In this document: piece by piece, positions 42,061-50,465 of the stretch | Layout: each line of letters begins with the position of its first letter | Position numbering within the stretch: position 1 is the first letter of the stretch | DNA from: Streptomyces sp. ALI-76-A | Lineage (GTDB): Bacteria; Actinomycetota; Actinomycetes; Streptomycetales; Streptomycetaceae | Length of the DNA: 64,000 nt | Direction of reading: 5' to 3' | Assembly (NCBI RefSeq): GCF_030287445.1 | Contig: NZ_JASVWB010000004.1 | Coordinates: forward strand, 124,001-188,000 | Notes under the pieces: model-generated | The model's database searches: none | Told to the model about the DNA's origin: nothing | The model's input: the letters and a program-made list of their open reading frames with translations, nothing else | Program-made: the position numbers and the translations under genes

Positions 42061-42174
42061 CTCCGCGACCTCAGGCCGGTCGTGGACCGGGTGTTCGGCC
42101 TGAACGAGATCGTCGAGGCGCATCGCTGCCCGGAGGCGGGCGGCCAGGTGGGCAAGATCGTCGTCACCGTCTGA
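42061..42174 (+). pseudogene. Quinone oxidoreductase C-terminal relic
   Basis: The + strand reads RDLRPVVDRVFGLNEIVEAH then RCPEAGGQVGKIVVTV and TGA at 42172-42174. LRPVVDRVF-L-EI-EAHR-LEAG-Q-GKIV is the invariant end of zinc-type alcohol dehydrogenase/quinone oxidoreductases. No upstream coding remains, since the sequence above is the serine hydrolase promoter side. A ~37-residue relic. Confidence 0.65.
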
Positions 42175-42190
42175 CCGGTCCTGAGCATGA

Positions 42191-42223
42191 CGAGGGGTCC
42201 GGGGTGAACCCCCGGACCCCTCG
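42191..42223 (-). terminator. 14-bp hairpin after ferredoxin reductase gene
   Basis: CGAGGGGTCCGGGG (42191-42204) and CCCCGGACCCCTCG (42210-42223) are exact complements with a five-base loop, 19 bases past the end of the reductase gene. It also follows the relic on the opposite strand. Confidence 0.75.
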
Positions 42224-42241
42224 GTGTCATCGGCCGGCGCG

Positions 42242-43606
42242 TTAAGCGCCGCTCTCCCGGAGCATGTCCTCACGCTCGACGATCTTCACGCGCTCGCGGC
42301 CCTGCGGCTCGCCCAGCGCCTTCTCGGCGGCGTCCAGGCTGTACCAGCCCTCCCAGGTGGTGAAGCGGACCTCGCGCTCGGCGAGGAACGCCTCCACGGC
42401 CTCGGGGTCGGGCGAGGCGGGCGTCTGCAGACGGCCGTTCGCGTAGTCGTCCAGGAGGTTCGACACCGTCTCGTTGGCGTCGCCCTTGGTGTGCCCGATC
42501 AGGCCCACCGGACCACGCCGGATCCAGCCGGTGACATACGTCGACTGCAGGTGCTCGCCGCTCTCCTGGACGACCCGGCCGCCCTGGTCCGGGACCGTGC
42601 CCGAGCCGAGGTCCCAGGGCAGCTTGGGCAGCTTGTCGGAGAGGTAGCCGACCGCCCGGTAGACCGCTGTGACGTCCCAGTCCTTGAACTCGCCGGTGCC
42701 CTTCACGTTGCCGGTGCCGTCCAGGGCGGTGCGCTCGGTACGCAGGCCGACGACCTTGCCGTCCTCGCCGAGGATCTCCGAAGGAGACTCGAAGAAGTGG
42801 AGGAAGAGCTTGTGCGGCCGGTCACCGACGTCCCGGATCGCCCAGTTCTCCAGGGTCTTGGCGACCATGTCGGCCTGCTTGTTGCCGCGTCGGGTCTCGA
42901 TCGAGCCCTCGTCGTAGTCGATGTCCTCGGGGTCGACGATGACCTCGATGGTGGGGGAGTGGTCCAGCTCGCGCAGCTCCATCGGGCTGAACTTCGCCTG
43001 CGCCGGGCCACGCCGGCCGAACACGTGGACCTCCAGCGCCTTGTTGGCCTTCAGGCCCTCGTGGACGTTCGGCGGGATCTCCGTCGGCAGCAGCTCGTCC
43101 GCGGTCTTGGCGAGGATGCGCGCCACGTCCAGCGCGACGTTCCCGACGCCGAGGACGGCGACCTTCTCGGCCTCCAGCGGCCAGGTGCGCGGCACGTCCG
43201 GGTGGCCGTCGTACCAGGACACGAAGTCCGCGGCGCCGTACGAGCCGTCGAGTTCGATGCCGGGTATGGACAGCTCGCGGTCGGCCGTCGCGCCCGTGGA
43301 GAAGATCACGGCGTCGTAGAACGCGCGCAGGTCGTCCAGGCTGATGTCGGCCGGGTAGTCGACGTTGCCGAAGAGACGGATCTGCGGCTTGTCGAGCACC
43401 TGGTGCAGGGCCGTGATGATGCCCTTGATGCGGGGGTGGTCGGGAGCCACGCCGTAACGGATCAGGCCGAACGGGGCCGGCATCCGCTCGAAGAGGTCGA
43501 TGGACACACCGGGTTCGGCGGCCACGTCGGACTTGAGCAGGGCGTCGGCGGCATAGATCCCGGCGGGGCCGGCTCCGACGATGGCTACCCGCAGGGGGCG
43601 GGGCAT
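42242..43606 (-). CDS. fprA: Ferredoxin/adrenodoxin-type NADP reductase
   Basis: The protein has 454 residues from ATG 43606 (GAAGGGAAC ribosome site). GAGPAGIYAADAL is the FAD site, FERMPAPFGLIRYGVAPDHP is the invariant block of FprA/adrenodoxin reductases, and VAVLGVGNVALDVARIL is the NADP site. VTGWIRRGPVGLIGHTKGDA is the family's C-terminal block. It passes electrons from NADPH to ferredoxin, for example to feed cytochromes P450. An iron-box-like sequence lies about 50 bp upstream, suggesting control by the iron regulator DmdR. Confidence 0.93.
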   Translation of the reverse strand: MPRPLRVAIVGAGPAGIYAADALLKSDVAAEPGVSIDLFERMPAPFGLIRYGVAPDHPRIKGIITALHQVLDKPQIRLFGNVDYPADISLDDLRAFYDAVIFSTGATADRELSIPGIELDGSYGAADFVSWYDGHPDVPRTWPLEAEKVAVLGVGNVALDVARILAKTADELLPTEIPPNVHEGLKANKALEVHVFGRRGPAQAKFSPMELRELDHSPTIEVIVDPEDIDYDEGSIETRRGNKQADMVAKTLENWAIRDVGDRPHKLFLHFFESPSEILGEDGKVVGLRTERTALDGTGNVKGTGEFKDWDVTAVYRAVGYLSDKLPKLPWDLGSGTVPDQGGRVVQESGEHLQSTYVTGWIRRGPVGLIGHTKGDANETVSNLLDDYANGRLQTPASPDPEAVEAFLAEREVRFTTWEGWYSLDAAEKALGEPQGRERVKIVEREDMLRESGA

Positions 43607-43655
43607 GATCAGTTCCCTTCGAGCGGCGATAGATCGACTCGATGGGAAGCCTAAA

Positions 43656-43671
43656 CTAAGGCAAGCCTTAG
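43656..43671. promoter_or_regulatory. Iron-box-like palindrome upstream of fprA
   Basis: CTAAGGCAAGCCTTAG is a 7-bp perfect dyad with a 2-base spacer. It matches the centre of the DmdR/IdeR iron box (TTAGGCTnnCCTAA-like). It lies 50 bp before the fprA start, in the only AT-richer part of the region. Confidence 0.55.
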
Positions 43672-43710
43672 TCGGTACGAGGGTCCAGTCTATGAGCTCA
43701 TAAGGCGAAC

Positions 43711-46521
43711 TTATGAGTGGCGGGGCAGGGTCTGCTCGGCCCAGATGACCTTGCCCGCGGGCGTGTAACGGGTGCCCCAGCGCTCGGCGATCTGCGCGAC
43801 GAGGAACAGGCCGCGTCCGCCCTCGTCCGTCATGGCCGCGTACCGCAGGTGCGGCGAGGTGCTGCTGCTGTCGAAGACCTCGCAGATCAGCGTGCGGTCG
43901 TACAGCACCCGGACGTGGATGGGGCCGCCGCCGTGGCGGATCGCGTTGGTGACCAGCTCGCTCAGGATCAGTTCCGTGGTGAACGTCAGCTCGTCCAGGC
44001 CCCATTGGGCCAGCCGGCGGCTGACCGAGGCGCGGACCTCGGAGACGGCCACCGGGTCGGACGGCACCTGCCACTCCGCGATCCGGTCGGCGGACAGGGC
44101 CCGGGTACGGGCCACGAGCAGGGCGATGTCGTCGCTGGGCTTGGCCGGCAGCCGGGAGTCGAGAACCACCCGGCAGGTGTCCTCCGGCGACCGGCCGGCC
44201 CGTTCCAGCGCGTCCCGCAGCAGATCGAGACCCACGTCGATGTCGTGCTCGCGGTCCTCCACCAGCCCGTCCGTGTAGAGCACCAGCCGGCTGCCCTCGG
44301 CCAGTTCGAGGTCCACCGTCTCGAACGGCAGGCCGCCGAGCCCGAGCGGGGGGCCGGCCGGCACGTCCCAGAACTCCACGCTGCCGTCGGGGTGGATCAG
44401 CGCGGGCGGCGGATGGCCGGCCCGGGCCACCGTGCACCGCCGGGAGACCGGGTCGTAGACGGCGTACAGGCAGGTCGCGCCGGTGATCGGGGCGTTCGCT
44501 CCCTCCTCCGCCTCGTCCTGGTCGATCCGGGAGACCAACTCGTCCAGCAGGGCGAGCAGTTCGTCGGGTGGCAGGTCCAGCGCCGAGAAGTTGTGCACCG
44601 CCGTGCGCAGCCGCCCCATGGTGGCCGCCGCGTGCAGCCCGTGCCCGACGACGTCCCCGACCACCAGGGCCACCCGGGCCCCCGACAACGGCAGCACGTC
44701 GAACCAGTCGCCGCCCACGCCCGCCTGCGCCGGCAGATACCGGTAGGCGATCTCCAGGGCGTTCTGCTCGGGCAGCCTGCGCGGCAGCAGGCTGCGCTGC
44801 AACGTCACCGCCATGTTGTGCTCGCGGGTGTACCGGCGCGCGTTGTCGATGGAGACGGCGGCCCGGGCCACCAGTTCCTCGGCGAGCGCCGCCTCCTCCG
44901 TGTCGAACGGCTCGGGCTTCTCGGACCGCCAGAAGTTCGCCATGCCCAGCACCAGGCTGCCCGCCCGCAACGGCACCGTGATCAGCGAGTGGATGCCGTA
45001 CTCCACCACCTGGGCGGAACGTTCGAGGTCCTGTGCCTGCCAGCCCGCGGCCTCGCCCAGCCGCGGCTCGACGACGGCCTGCCCCGTGGAGAGGCTGCGG
45101 GACTGCGGGGCGGAGTCGACGAGGCGGATCTGCTCGCCCACCGGATACAGCGGGGCGTCCTTGCGGATCCCGCTGATCGCCGTTCGGCGCAGGGTGCGCG
45201 CCGCCTCCGGCTGGCCGCCGCTGAGCACGGCGTCGAACAGGTCCACGGTGGCGAAGTCCGCGAACCGCGGCACGGCCAGCTCCGCCAGTTCCTCGGCGGT
45301 ACGGGTCACGTCCAGGCTGGTGCCGACGGCCGCCCCGGCGTCGTACAGCATGTTGAGGCGCTCCCGTGCCGCCTCGGCCCGGCCGGAGAGGGCGCGCAGC
45401 TCGGTGGAGTCGCGCAGGGTGGCGACGGTGCCGGGCGGGCCGCCCTGACTGTCGGTGGTGCGCTGGTTGATCGCCAGCAGCCGGTCCTTGACCAGGTGCA
45501 CCTCGTCGGTGGCGACCCGCCCGGAGGCCAGCAGGCCGGCCGTGTCGGGCGGCAGCGCCAGATCCTGGACATGCAGGCCCTCGGCGTCGTCCGGCAGGTC
45601 CAGCAGCCGGTGCGCCTCGTCGTTGGCGAGCAGCAGCGTGCCCTCGCCGCCGACGATGAGCACGCCCTCACGGACCGAGTGCAGCACCGCGTCGTGGTGC
45701 TCGTACATCCGGGTCATCTCGTGCGGGCCCAGGCCATGGGTCTGCCGCAGCAGCCGGCGGCTCACCAGCGCGGTGCCCGCCGTGGCCAGGACGAGGCCCG
45801 CCGCGGCGGCGATCAGCACCAGCGGCAGCTGCTGGTTGGCCGCACCGCCCACGTTCTCGGTCGTGATCCCCGCCGACACCAGGCCCACGACCGAGCCGTC
45901 GGCGTCCTCGACCGGGACCACCGCCTGCACCAGCGGGCCGATCGTGCCGTCGATCTCCTCGGTGACGGTGCGTCCGGCCAGCGCCGGCGCGAGGGTGCCG
46001 ACGAACGTCTTGCCGATGCGGTCCGGCTTGGGGTGGGTGTAGCGGACGCCGTCGGTGTTCATGACGACGATGAAGTCCACCTTCGTGGCCTCGCGGGCCG
46101 CCTCCGCCCGGGGTTGCAGGACCGCCGTCGGGTCGGCGCTGCGCAGCGCCTCCACGGTCCCCGGCGCGTTCGCGAACGTCTCGGCGACGGCGACCGAGCG
46201 GTTGCGGGCCTCGGTGGTGCTGTCGTGCCGTACCTGGAGCACCAGCGCGCCCACCGCCGCCACGACCAGCAGCAGCACGATCACCACTTGAAGGACGAAG
46301 ACCTGTCCGGCGACACTGCGACCGCCGACCGCCGACCGCAGGTCGGCCGCCGGCCCCCGCCGGCCCCCGCCGGCGTCCCCTCCCGCTGTGCCGGCCGAAC
46401 CGTCCGACGCCCGCCCCCGGCGTTCGGGCGCCCCCGGAGCGCGGTCGGGCGCCCGGCGTGGGCGCGGACCGCTGGAGCGACGGGTCGGCCGGGCCCCGGA
46501 GCGACCCAAAAGTCGGACCAT
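43711..46521 (-). CDS. Membrane sensor SpoIIE phosphatase with HATPase domain
   Basis: The protein has 936 residues from ATG 46521. After an arginine-rich start come a transmembrane helix (VFVLQVVIVLLLVVAAVGAL), a CitA/DcuS-like extracytoplasmic sensor (KVDFIVVMNTDGVRYTHPKP, GPLVQAVVPVEDADGSVVGL) and a second helix (LVLIAAAAGLVLATAGTALV). Then follow PAS (~270-370), GAF (~400-560), SpoIIE/PP2C (GVGGDWFDVLPL, VGDVVGHGLHAAATMGRLR, YTDGLVEDRE, PSDDIALLVART) and a C-terminal RsbW-like ATPase (LILSELVTNAIRHG, EGGRGLFLVAQI). A sensor that dephosphorylates anti-anti-sigma proteins and may also bind them. Confidence 0.92.
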   Translation of the reverse strand: MVRLLGRSGARPTRRSSGPRPRRAPDRAPGAPERRGRASDGSAGTAGGDAGGGRRGPAADLRSAVGGRSVAGQVFVLQVVIVLLLVVAAVGALVLQVRHDSTTEARNRSVAVAETFANAPGTVEALRSADPTAVLQPRAEAAREATKVDFIVVMNTDGVRYTHPKPDRIGKTFVGTLAPALAGRTVTEEIDGTIGPLVQAVVPVEDADGSVVGLVSAGITTENVGGAANQQLPLVLIAAAAGLVLATAGTALVSRRLLRQTHGLGPHEMTRMYEHHDAVLHSVREGVLIVGGEGTLLLANDEAHRLLDLPDDAEGLHVQDLALPPDTAGLLASGRVATDEVHLVKDRLLAINQRTTDSQGGPPGTVATLRDSTELRALSGRAEAARERLNMLYDAGAAVGTSLDVTRTAEELAELAVPRFADFATVDLFDAVLSGGQPEAARTLRRTAISGIRKDAPLYPVGEQIRLVDSAPQSRSLSTGQAVVEPRLGEAAGWQAQDLERSAQVVEYGIHSLITVPLRAGSLVLGMANFWRSEKPEPFDTEEAALAEELVARAAVSIDNARRYTREHNMAVTLQRSLLPRRLPEQNALEIAYRYLPAQAGVGGDWFDVLPLSGARVALVVGDVVGHGLHAAATMGRLRTAVHNFSALDLPPDELLALLDELVSRIDQDEAEEGANAPITGATCLYAVYDPVSRRCTVARAGHPPPALIHPDGSVEFWDVPAGPPLGLGGLPFETVDLELAEGSRLVLYTDGLVEDREHDIDVGLDLLRDALERAGRSPEDTCRVVLDSRLPAKPSDDIALLVARTRALSADRIAEWQVPSDPVAVSEVRASVSRRLAQWGLDELTFTTELILSELVTNAIRHGGGPIHVRVLYDRTLICEVFDSSSTSPHLRYAAMTDEGGRGLFLVAQIAERWGTRYTPAGKVIWAEQTLPRHS

Positions 46522-46996
46522 GTGCCCATGTCTACACTGCCGGGCCGCATGAGGCGAGGCCCGTCACGCCCCGTGACAGGCCACGAGCCCCGGCTGTGCG
46601 GCCCGGCCGCCCGCGCCTGACGCGGTCACGGGGCACCGCGCGGTGCGGGTGCTGGTGCCGTTGTCCGGCGTGCCGGGCTGTCGCGGTGAGCGGGTCGGCC
46701 GTTGCCGCCAGTGACCGGGCAGCCGGGGTGGGACGTGCCGTCCGCGGTGGTGGTCGGGTAGTGGTCGGGTGTCCGGGTCGGTTCGGCGGTCGGTTGTCTG
46801 GGCCGGGTCGTGGTGTGACGGTGTGGGCGTTGACCGGTGTCCGGGTCCGGTGGTGGTGGGTGAGTCGGGTTCCCGGGCGGTGCCCAGGCCCGGTGGTGGG
46901 TCAGCCGGGTGCCCGGCCGGTGCCCAGGCCGGGCGGTGGTGGGCGCGGTGGTGCTGGTCGGGACCGGCGGCGGGGCTGGTGCCGTCGTCCGTGGGC
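46522..46996. other. G/T-rich intergenic region between SpoIIE genes
   Basis: From about 46735 to 46990 the + strand is dominated by G and T with repeated words (GTGGTCGGGT, GGGTGCCCGG, GGTGCCCAGGCC). Runs of three or more G are frequent, so G-quadruplexes are possible. No gene is seen. CATGTCTACACTGCC near the 46521 start is echoed at 62984 upstream of the sugar transporter. Confidence 0.6.
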
Positions 46997-49561
46997 TCAG
47001 CGTGCCGTGCGGCGGGCGGCGAGGAGGAGGGCGATGTCGTCGGGGCGGTCGACGGTGTGCCGGGCGGTCGCGGTGAGGCGGTCGGCCAGGGTCGCCAGAG
47101 CCCGGGTTCCCGGCCGGGCGGCGGGGGCGCCCGCCTTGGCCAGGGCCACGCGCAGGGCGCCGATGCCGTCGTCGATGTCGCCGCCGGGCCGTTCCACCAG
47201 TCCGTCCGTGTACAGCGCCAGCACCGCGCCGAGGTCCATGCGCAGCTCCGTCACCGGGTAGCGGGCCCGCGGATCCACACCCAGCACGACGCCGCCGGGC
47301 AGGTCCAGGACGTGGGTGCGGCCGTCCGGCCGGCGCAGCAGCGGCTGCGGATGCCCGGCACGGGCGGCCCGGGCCACACCGGTGGCGGGATCCAGGCGGA
47401 CGTAGCAACAGCTGGCGAACAGCCCGGGGTCGAGGTCGATGAGGAGGTGGTTGGTGCCGCTCATCACCTCGTCCGGCGGTCGGTCGCCGAGCGCGAACGC
47501 CCGTACGGCACTGCGCAGCTGGCCCATCGTCGCCGCCGCCTGCACGCCGTGCCCCTGGACGTCGCCGATGACCAGGGCCAGCCCGTCCCCGGCCTCGATG
47601 ACGTCGTACCAGTCACCGCCCACGTCCATCCCCTGGGTGCCGGGCAGATAGCGCCCGGCGGTCTCCACCTGCGGATGCGCCGACAGCCGCTGGGGGAGCA
47701 GGGCCTGCTGGAGCCCCCGGGCGAGCGCGGCCTCCGTCTCGTAGCGCCGCGCCTTCTCCATGGCGTGCGCGATGAGCCCGGCGAGCGCGGTGAGCACCGT
47801 GCGCTCCTCGGTGCTGAAGCTGCGCGGACGGTCGAAGCCGAGGATGCAGGAGCCGACCGGGCGGCCGGAGGCGATCAGCGGCAGGAACGCGCGGGCGCCC
47901 TCCGTCGCGTCCAGCGGCAGGTCGGGATAGGCCGCGGTCAGCTGTTCCATCGAGTCGAAGAACAGCGGGCGGCCGGTGGTCAGCGTCTCGACCCCGGGCA
48001 TCCGGGCGTCCAGGCCCACCCCGTCGAAGGGGCCGAGGAACCCCTGGGGGAAGCCCGACTCCCAGGCCAGGTACAGATGCCGTTCCTGCAACAGGTAGAT
48101 GGCGAGCCGCCGTCCGCCGAACGCGGGCAGCACCTCGCGCATGACGACGGCGGAGACCTGCTGGGCGGTGACCGCCTCGGTCAGCGCGATGGCGAGGACG
48201 ATGGGCCGGTACTCGGGCGCCAGCGCGGCGGGGACGGACGTGTCCGGCGACCCCGGCGCGAGGGCGTCGGACGCGAGGGCGTCGCGAGTGGACCCCGCGG
48301 AGCCGGCGTCCGCCGGGGCTGCGTCCGCCACGCGGCTCGCCGGGCGGACCATGCAGGTCAGCCGGTCCTCGCCCGGATACACCGAGACGGACAGCCAGTC
48401 CCCCTCGGACGGCCGGTCGGCGGGCTCGGGATCGAGGTCCGGAGGCCGCCGGACGTGGAAGTGCACGGCGTCCGGCGCCAGCAGGGCCGCGCGCAGATGG
48501 TCCTCCACGTCGGACCGGCCGAACCACGGCACGGTCTCGAACAGCGCCCGCCCGAGCAGGGCGGTCCGGGGGCGGCGCAGCAACCGCGCGGCACGCGGAT
48601 TCGCGTAGACGACCAGACCCGCCCGGTCCAGACAGAACACGCCGTCCGGCAGCAGGTCCGCCGCCGCGTCGGCGGTCGCGCCGGGCCCCGGGTCGAGGAC
48701 GACACCCTTGACGATCCCCGTTCCGGCCCACGCCCCCGACAGGTCGGCCGCGTCCTCCGCGCTCCACAGGTCCATCAGCCGTAGCGCACCGCCCGCGGTC
48801 CGCAGGTACAGCGGCAGGGTCGGCGGGCGTCCGGCGGCCGTGGCGCGCAGCGCGGCCAGCACGAGATGCGTGTCGGAGGGCGCCACGGCGCGCGCGAACT
48901 GCTCCGCGGAACCGGGGAAGCCGGCCGGCCCCACACCCAGCAGGGTGTGCAGCCCCTCGTCCACGGTCAGTTCCGCCGTGGCCGGATCCCAGGCGAAGCG
49001 GCCGAGGCGCTCCACCGGAGGACGCGTGGCGGACGGACGTACGCACAGCGGATCGTCGTCCCAGACGACGGCCTCCCCGCCGCCCTCCAGCGCGCGCAGC
49101 GCGGATCCCAGCTCCTGGGCCAGCCGGGTCATGCGGTCCCGGCCGCTCATCAGGTCGGCGGCGTCCGCGGTGGCGGGCCGCAGGACGGTGAGGACACCGA
49201 ACGGCTCGGGTCCGCTCCCGACCGGCACGTAGAGGGAACCGAACGGGAACGGCAGACCCGCCGCGAACTGCGGGTAGCGGCGCATCGTCTCGGTGGCGTT
49301 CGGCAGGACCACCTGGACGCCCAGCCGATACGCGTCCGAGACCGGGAAGGGGCGGTCCACGTGCAGTCGCCACCAGGGGCGGAACAGGGGGCCGGGCAGC
49401 CCGGCGAGCACGGCCAGCCGCAGCAGCCCGGGCGTACCGGACCGCAGGTAGATCCCACCGGCGTGGCCGCCGGCGGCGCTGATCGCCTGCGTCGAGGCGT
49501 CGATCAGCAGCTCCGTCAGCCTTCCCGGCGTCGGAGGTGCGTCCGCGGCGCTCCCAGTCAT
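46997..49561 (-). CDS. Cytoplasmic SpoIIE phosphatase with GAF and PAS domains
   Basis: The protein has 854 residues from ATG 49561 and has no membrane helix. An N-terminal GAF-like domain (residues ~10-160) is followed by two PAS-like domains (RLGRFAWDPATAELTVDEGL, LPDGVFCLDRAGLVVYANPR), a second GAF (~440-600) and the SpoIIE/PP2C domain: DVGGDWYDVIEA, VIGDVQGHGVQAAATMGQL, YTDGLVERPGGD and RPDDIALLLAARR. Metal-binding Asp residues are present. It has no C-terminal ATPase, unlike its neighbour. Probably another input to sigma-factor partner switching. Confidence 0.92.
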   Translation of the reverse strand: MTGSAADAPPTPGRLTELLIDASTQAISAAGGHAGGIYLRSGTPGLLRLAVLAGLPGPLFRPWWRLHVDRPFPVSDAYRLGVQVVLPNATETMRRYPQFAAGLPFPFGSLYVPVGSGPEPFGVLTVLRPATADAADLMSGRDRMTRLAQELGSALRALEGGGEAVVWDDDPLCVRPSATRPPVERLGRFAWDPATAELTVDEGLHTLLGVGPAGFPGSAEQFARAVAPSDTHLVLAALRATAAGRPPTLPLYLRTAGGALRLMDLWSAEDAADLSGAWAGTGIVKGVVLDPGPGATADAAADLLPDGVFCLDRAGLVVYANPRAARLLRRPRTALLGRALFETVPWFGRSDVEDHLRAALLAPDAVHFHVRRPPDLDPEPADRPSEGDWLSVSVYPGEDRLTCMVRPASRVADAAPADAGSAGSTRDALASDALAPGSPDTSVPAALAPEYRPIVLAIALTEAVTAQQVSAVVMREVLPAFGGRRLAIYLLQERHLYLAWESGFPQGFLGPFDGVGLDARMPGVETLTTGRPLFFDSMEQLTAAYPDLPLDATEGARAFLPLIASGRPVGSCILGFDRPRSFSTEERTVLTALAGLIAHAMEKARRYETEAALARGLQQALLPQRLSAHPQVETAGRYLPGTQGMDVGGDWYDVIEAGDGLALVIGDVQGHGVQAAATMGQLRSAVRAFALGDRPPDEVMSGTNHLLIDLDPGLFASCCYVRLDPATGVARAARAGHPQPLLRRPDGRTHVLDLPGGVVLGVDPRARYPVTELRMDLGAVLALYTDGLVERPGGDIDDGIGALRVALAKAGAPAARPGTRALATLADRLTATARHTVDRPDDIALLLAARRTAR

Positions 49562-49906
49562 CGGCCCTACCTCGTCCGTGAGCCGTCACACGGGCGACGA
49601 CACAGCCAGAATGCGCCACGGGGCCCCCGACGCGCATCCGCTCGGACGGAACATCCGCACATGGCCCGCCGTGCGGGTGACCGCTTCGGCCGGGCATCGG
49701 CCCACGACTCGCCGTGAGGACGCCCGCTTCGACCGGGACAGCTGTGCCCTGTCCGCCGGCCGGCGGGTTCCCCGGCCCACCGTGGCCACCCGGCAGCGGG
49801 CCGCCGACATGGCACCGAAGAGGGCAACGGGCCGCCGGAGGCTACGCCTTGGTCACGGTGCCCTCACACCTTGATGGCCGCCCGGTGATCCGCGCATGAT
49901 GAAGGC
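49562..49906. other. Intergenic region without recognised gene
   Basis: This 345-bp divergent region carries open frames on both strands that are arginine-rich and look non-coding. The ribosome-binding region of the luciferase-domain protein (GATGAAGGC) is at the end. Nothing else is recognised. Confidence 0.4.
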
Positions 49907-50284
49907 ATGACGACTGGCTTGCGGGCCATGACCCGCCTGGCGGACTGGCCGGACCTCGTGGAGGCCCGGCCCAGTTGCGGCAGGGGGCGTGCACTGCGCA
50001 CCCACAGCACCGAGATCGCGCACTTCCACTCGGACCGCACGGCCGACGTACACCTGTCCGCGCCGGCCATCTGGCGCCTGCGGGGCGACCTGCAGGGCTC
50101 GACCGCGCTGCGCCTGATACCCGGCTCCGCCTGGGTGACGGTCCGCCTGGAGTGCGAGTCGGACATCGATCTGCTCATGACGCTGGTGAGCGTCGCCCTC
50201 AAGGCCCACCAGGGGAGCCCGGCCGCTGATCCGGCGCCCTCCGTCCGGTGCAACGACCACCGCCGGGTGGCGATCACGTTGTGA
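49907..50284 (+). CDS. Luciferase-domain (DUF5519-like) protein
   Basis: The protein has 125 residues from ATG 49907. AMTRLADWPDLVEARPSCGR GRALRT and EIAHFHSDRTADVHLSAPAI then GSAWVTVRLECESDIDLLMT LVSVAL match the small luciferase-domain family (PF17648), named by similarity rather than light emission. No catalytic role is established. It stands alone; the adjacent minus-strand gene converges on it. Confidence 0.75.
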   Translation: MTTGLRAMTRLADWPDLVEARPSCGRGRALRTHSTEIAHFHSDRTADVHLSAPAIWRLRGDLQGSTALRLIPGSAWVTVRLECESDIDLLMTLVSVALKAHQGSPAADPAPSVRCNDHRRVAITL

Positions 50285-50300
50285 GGGGCCGGTGACGCGC

Positions 50301-50465
50301 CGTCGGCGGTGGAAGTCGATGTAGCCGTGCCGGTCGGGGCCCGTCGGCGGTGGAAGTCGATGTAGCCGTGCCGGTCGGGGCCCGTCGGCCGTGGAAGTCG
50401 AACGTAGCCGTGCCGGTCGGGGCCCGTCAGCCGTGGAAGTTGACGTAGCCGTTGCGGTCGGGGTC
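50301..50465. repeat. Tandem ~41-bp copies of the lamin-tail gene 3' end
   Basis: A unit containing GTGGAAGTCGATGTAGCCGT and GCCGGTCGGGGCC begins at 50301, 50342, 50383 and 50425 (periods 41, 41 and 42 bp). The last copy is the true 3' end of the minus-strand lamin-tail gene (encoding DRNGYVNFHG and stop); three extra copies lie beyond its stop codon. They are close but not identical, and 41 is not a multiple of 3. Confidence 0.9.

Noticed and set aside
43717..46620. 967-codon + strand frame opposite the first SpoIIE phosphatase
   Set aside because: Antisense shadow; Gly/Arg/Gln-rich with no recognisable domain, while the minus strand encodes complete sensor, PAS, GAF and PP2C domains.
49907..50284. 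True light-emitting luciferase
   Set aside because: The match is to a small domain named luciferase by similarity; there is no luxAB-like barrel or luminescence operon.
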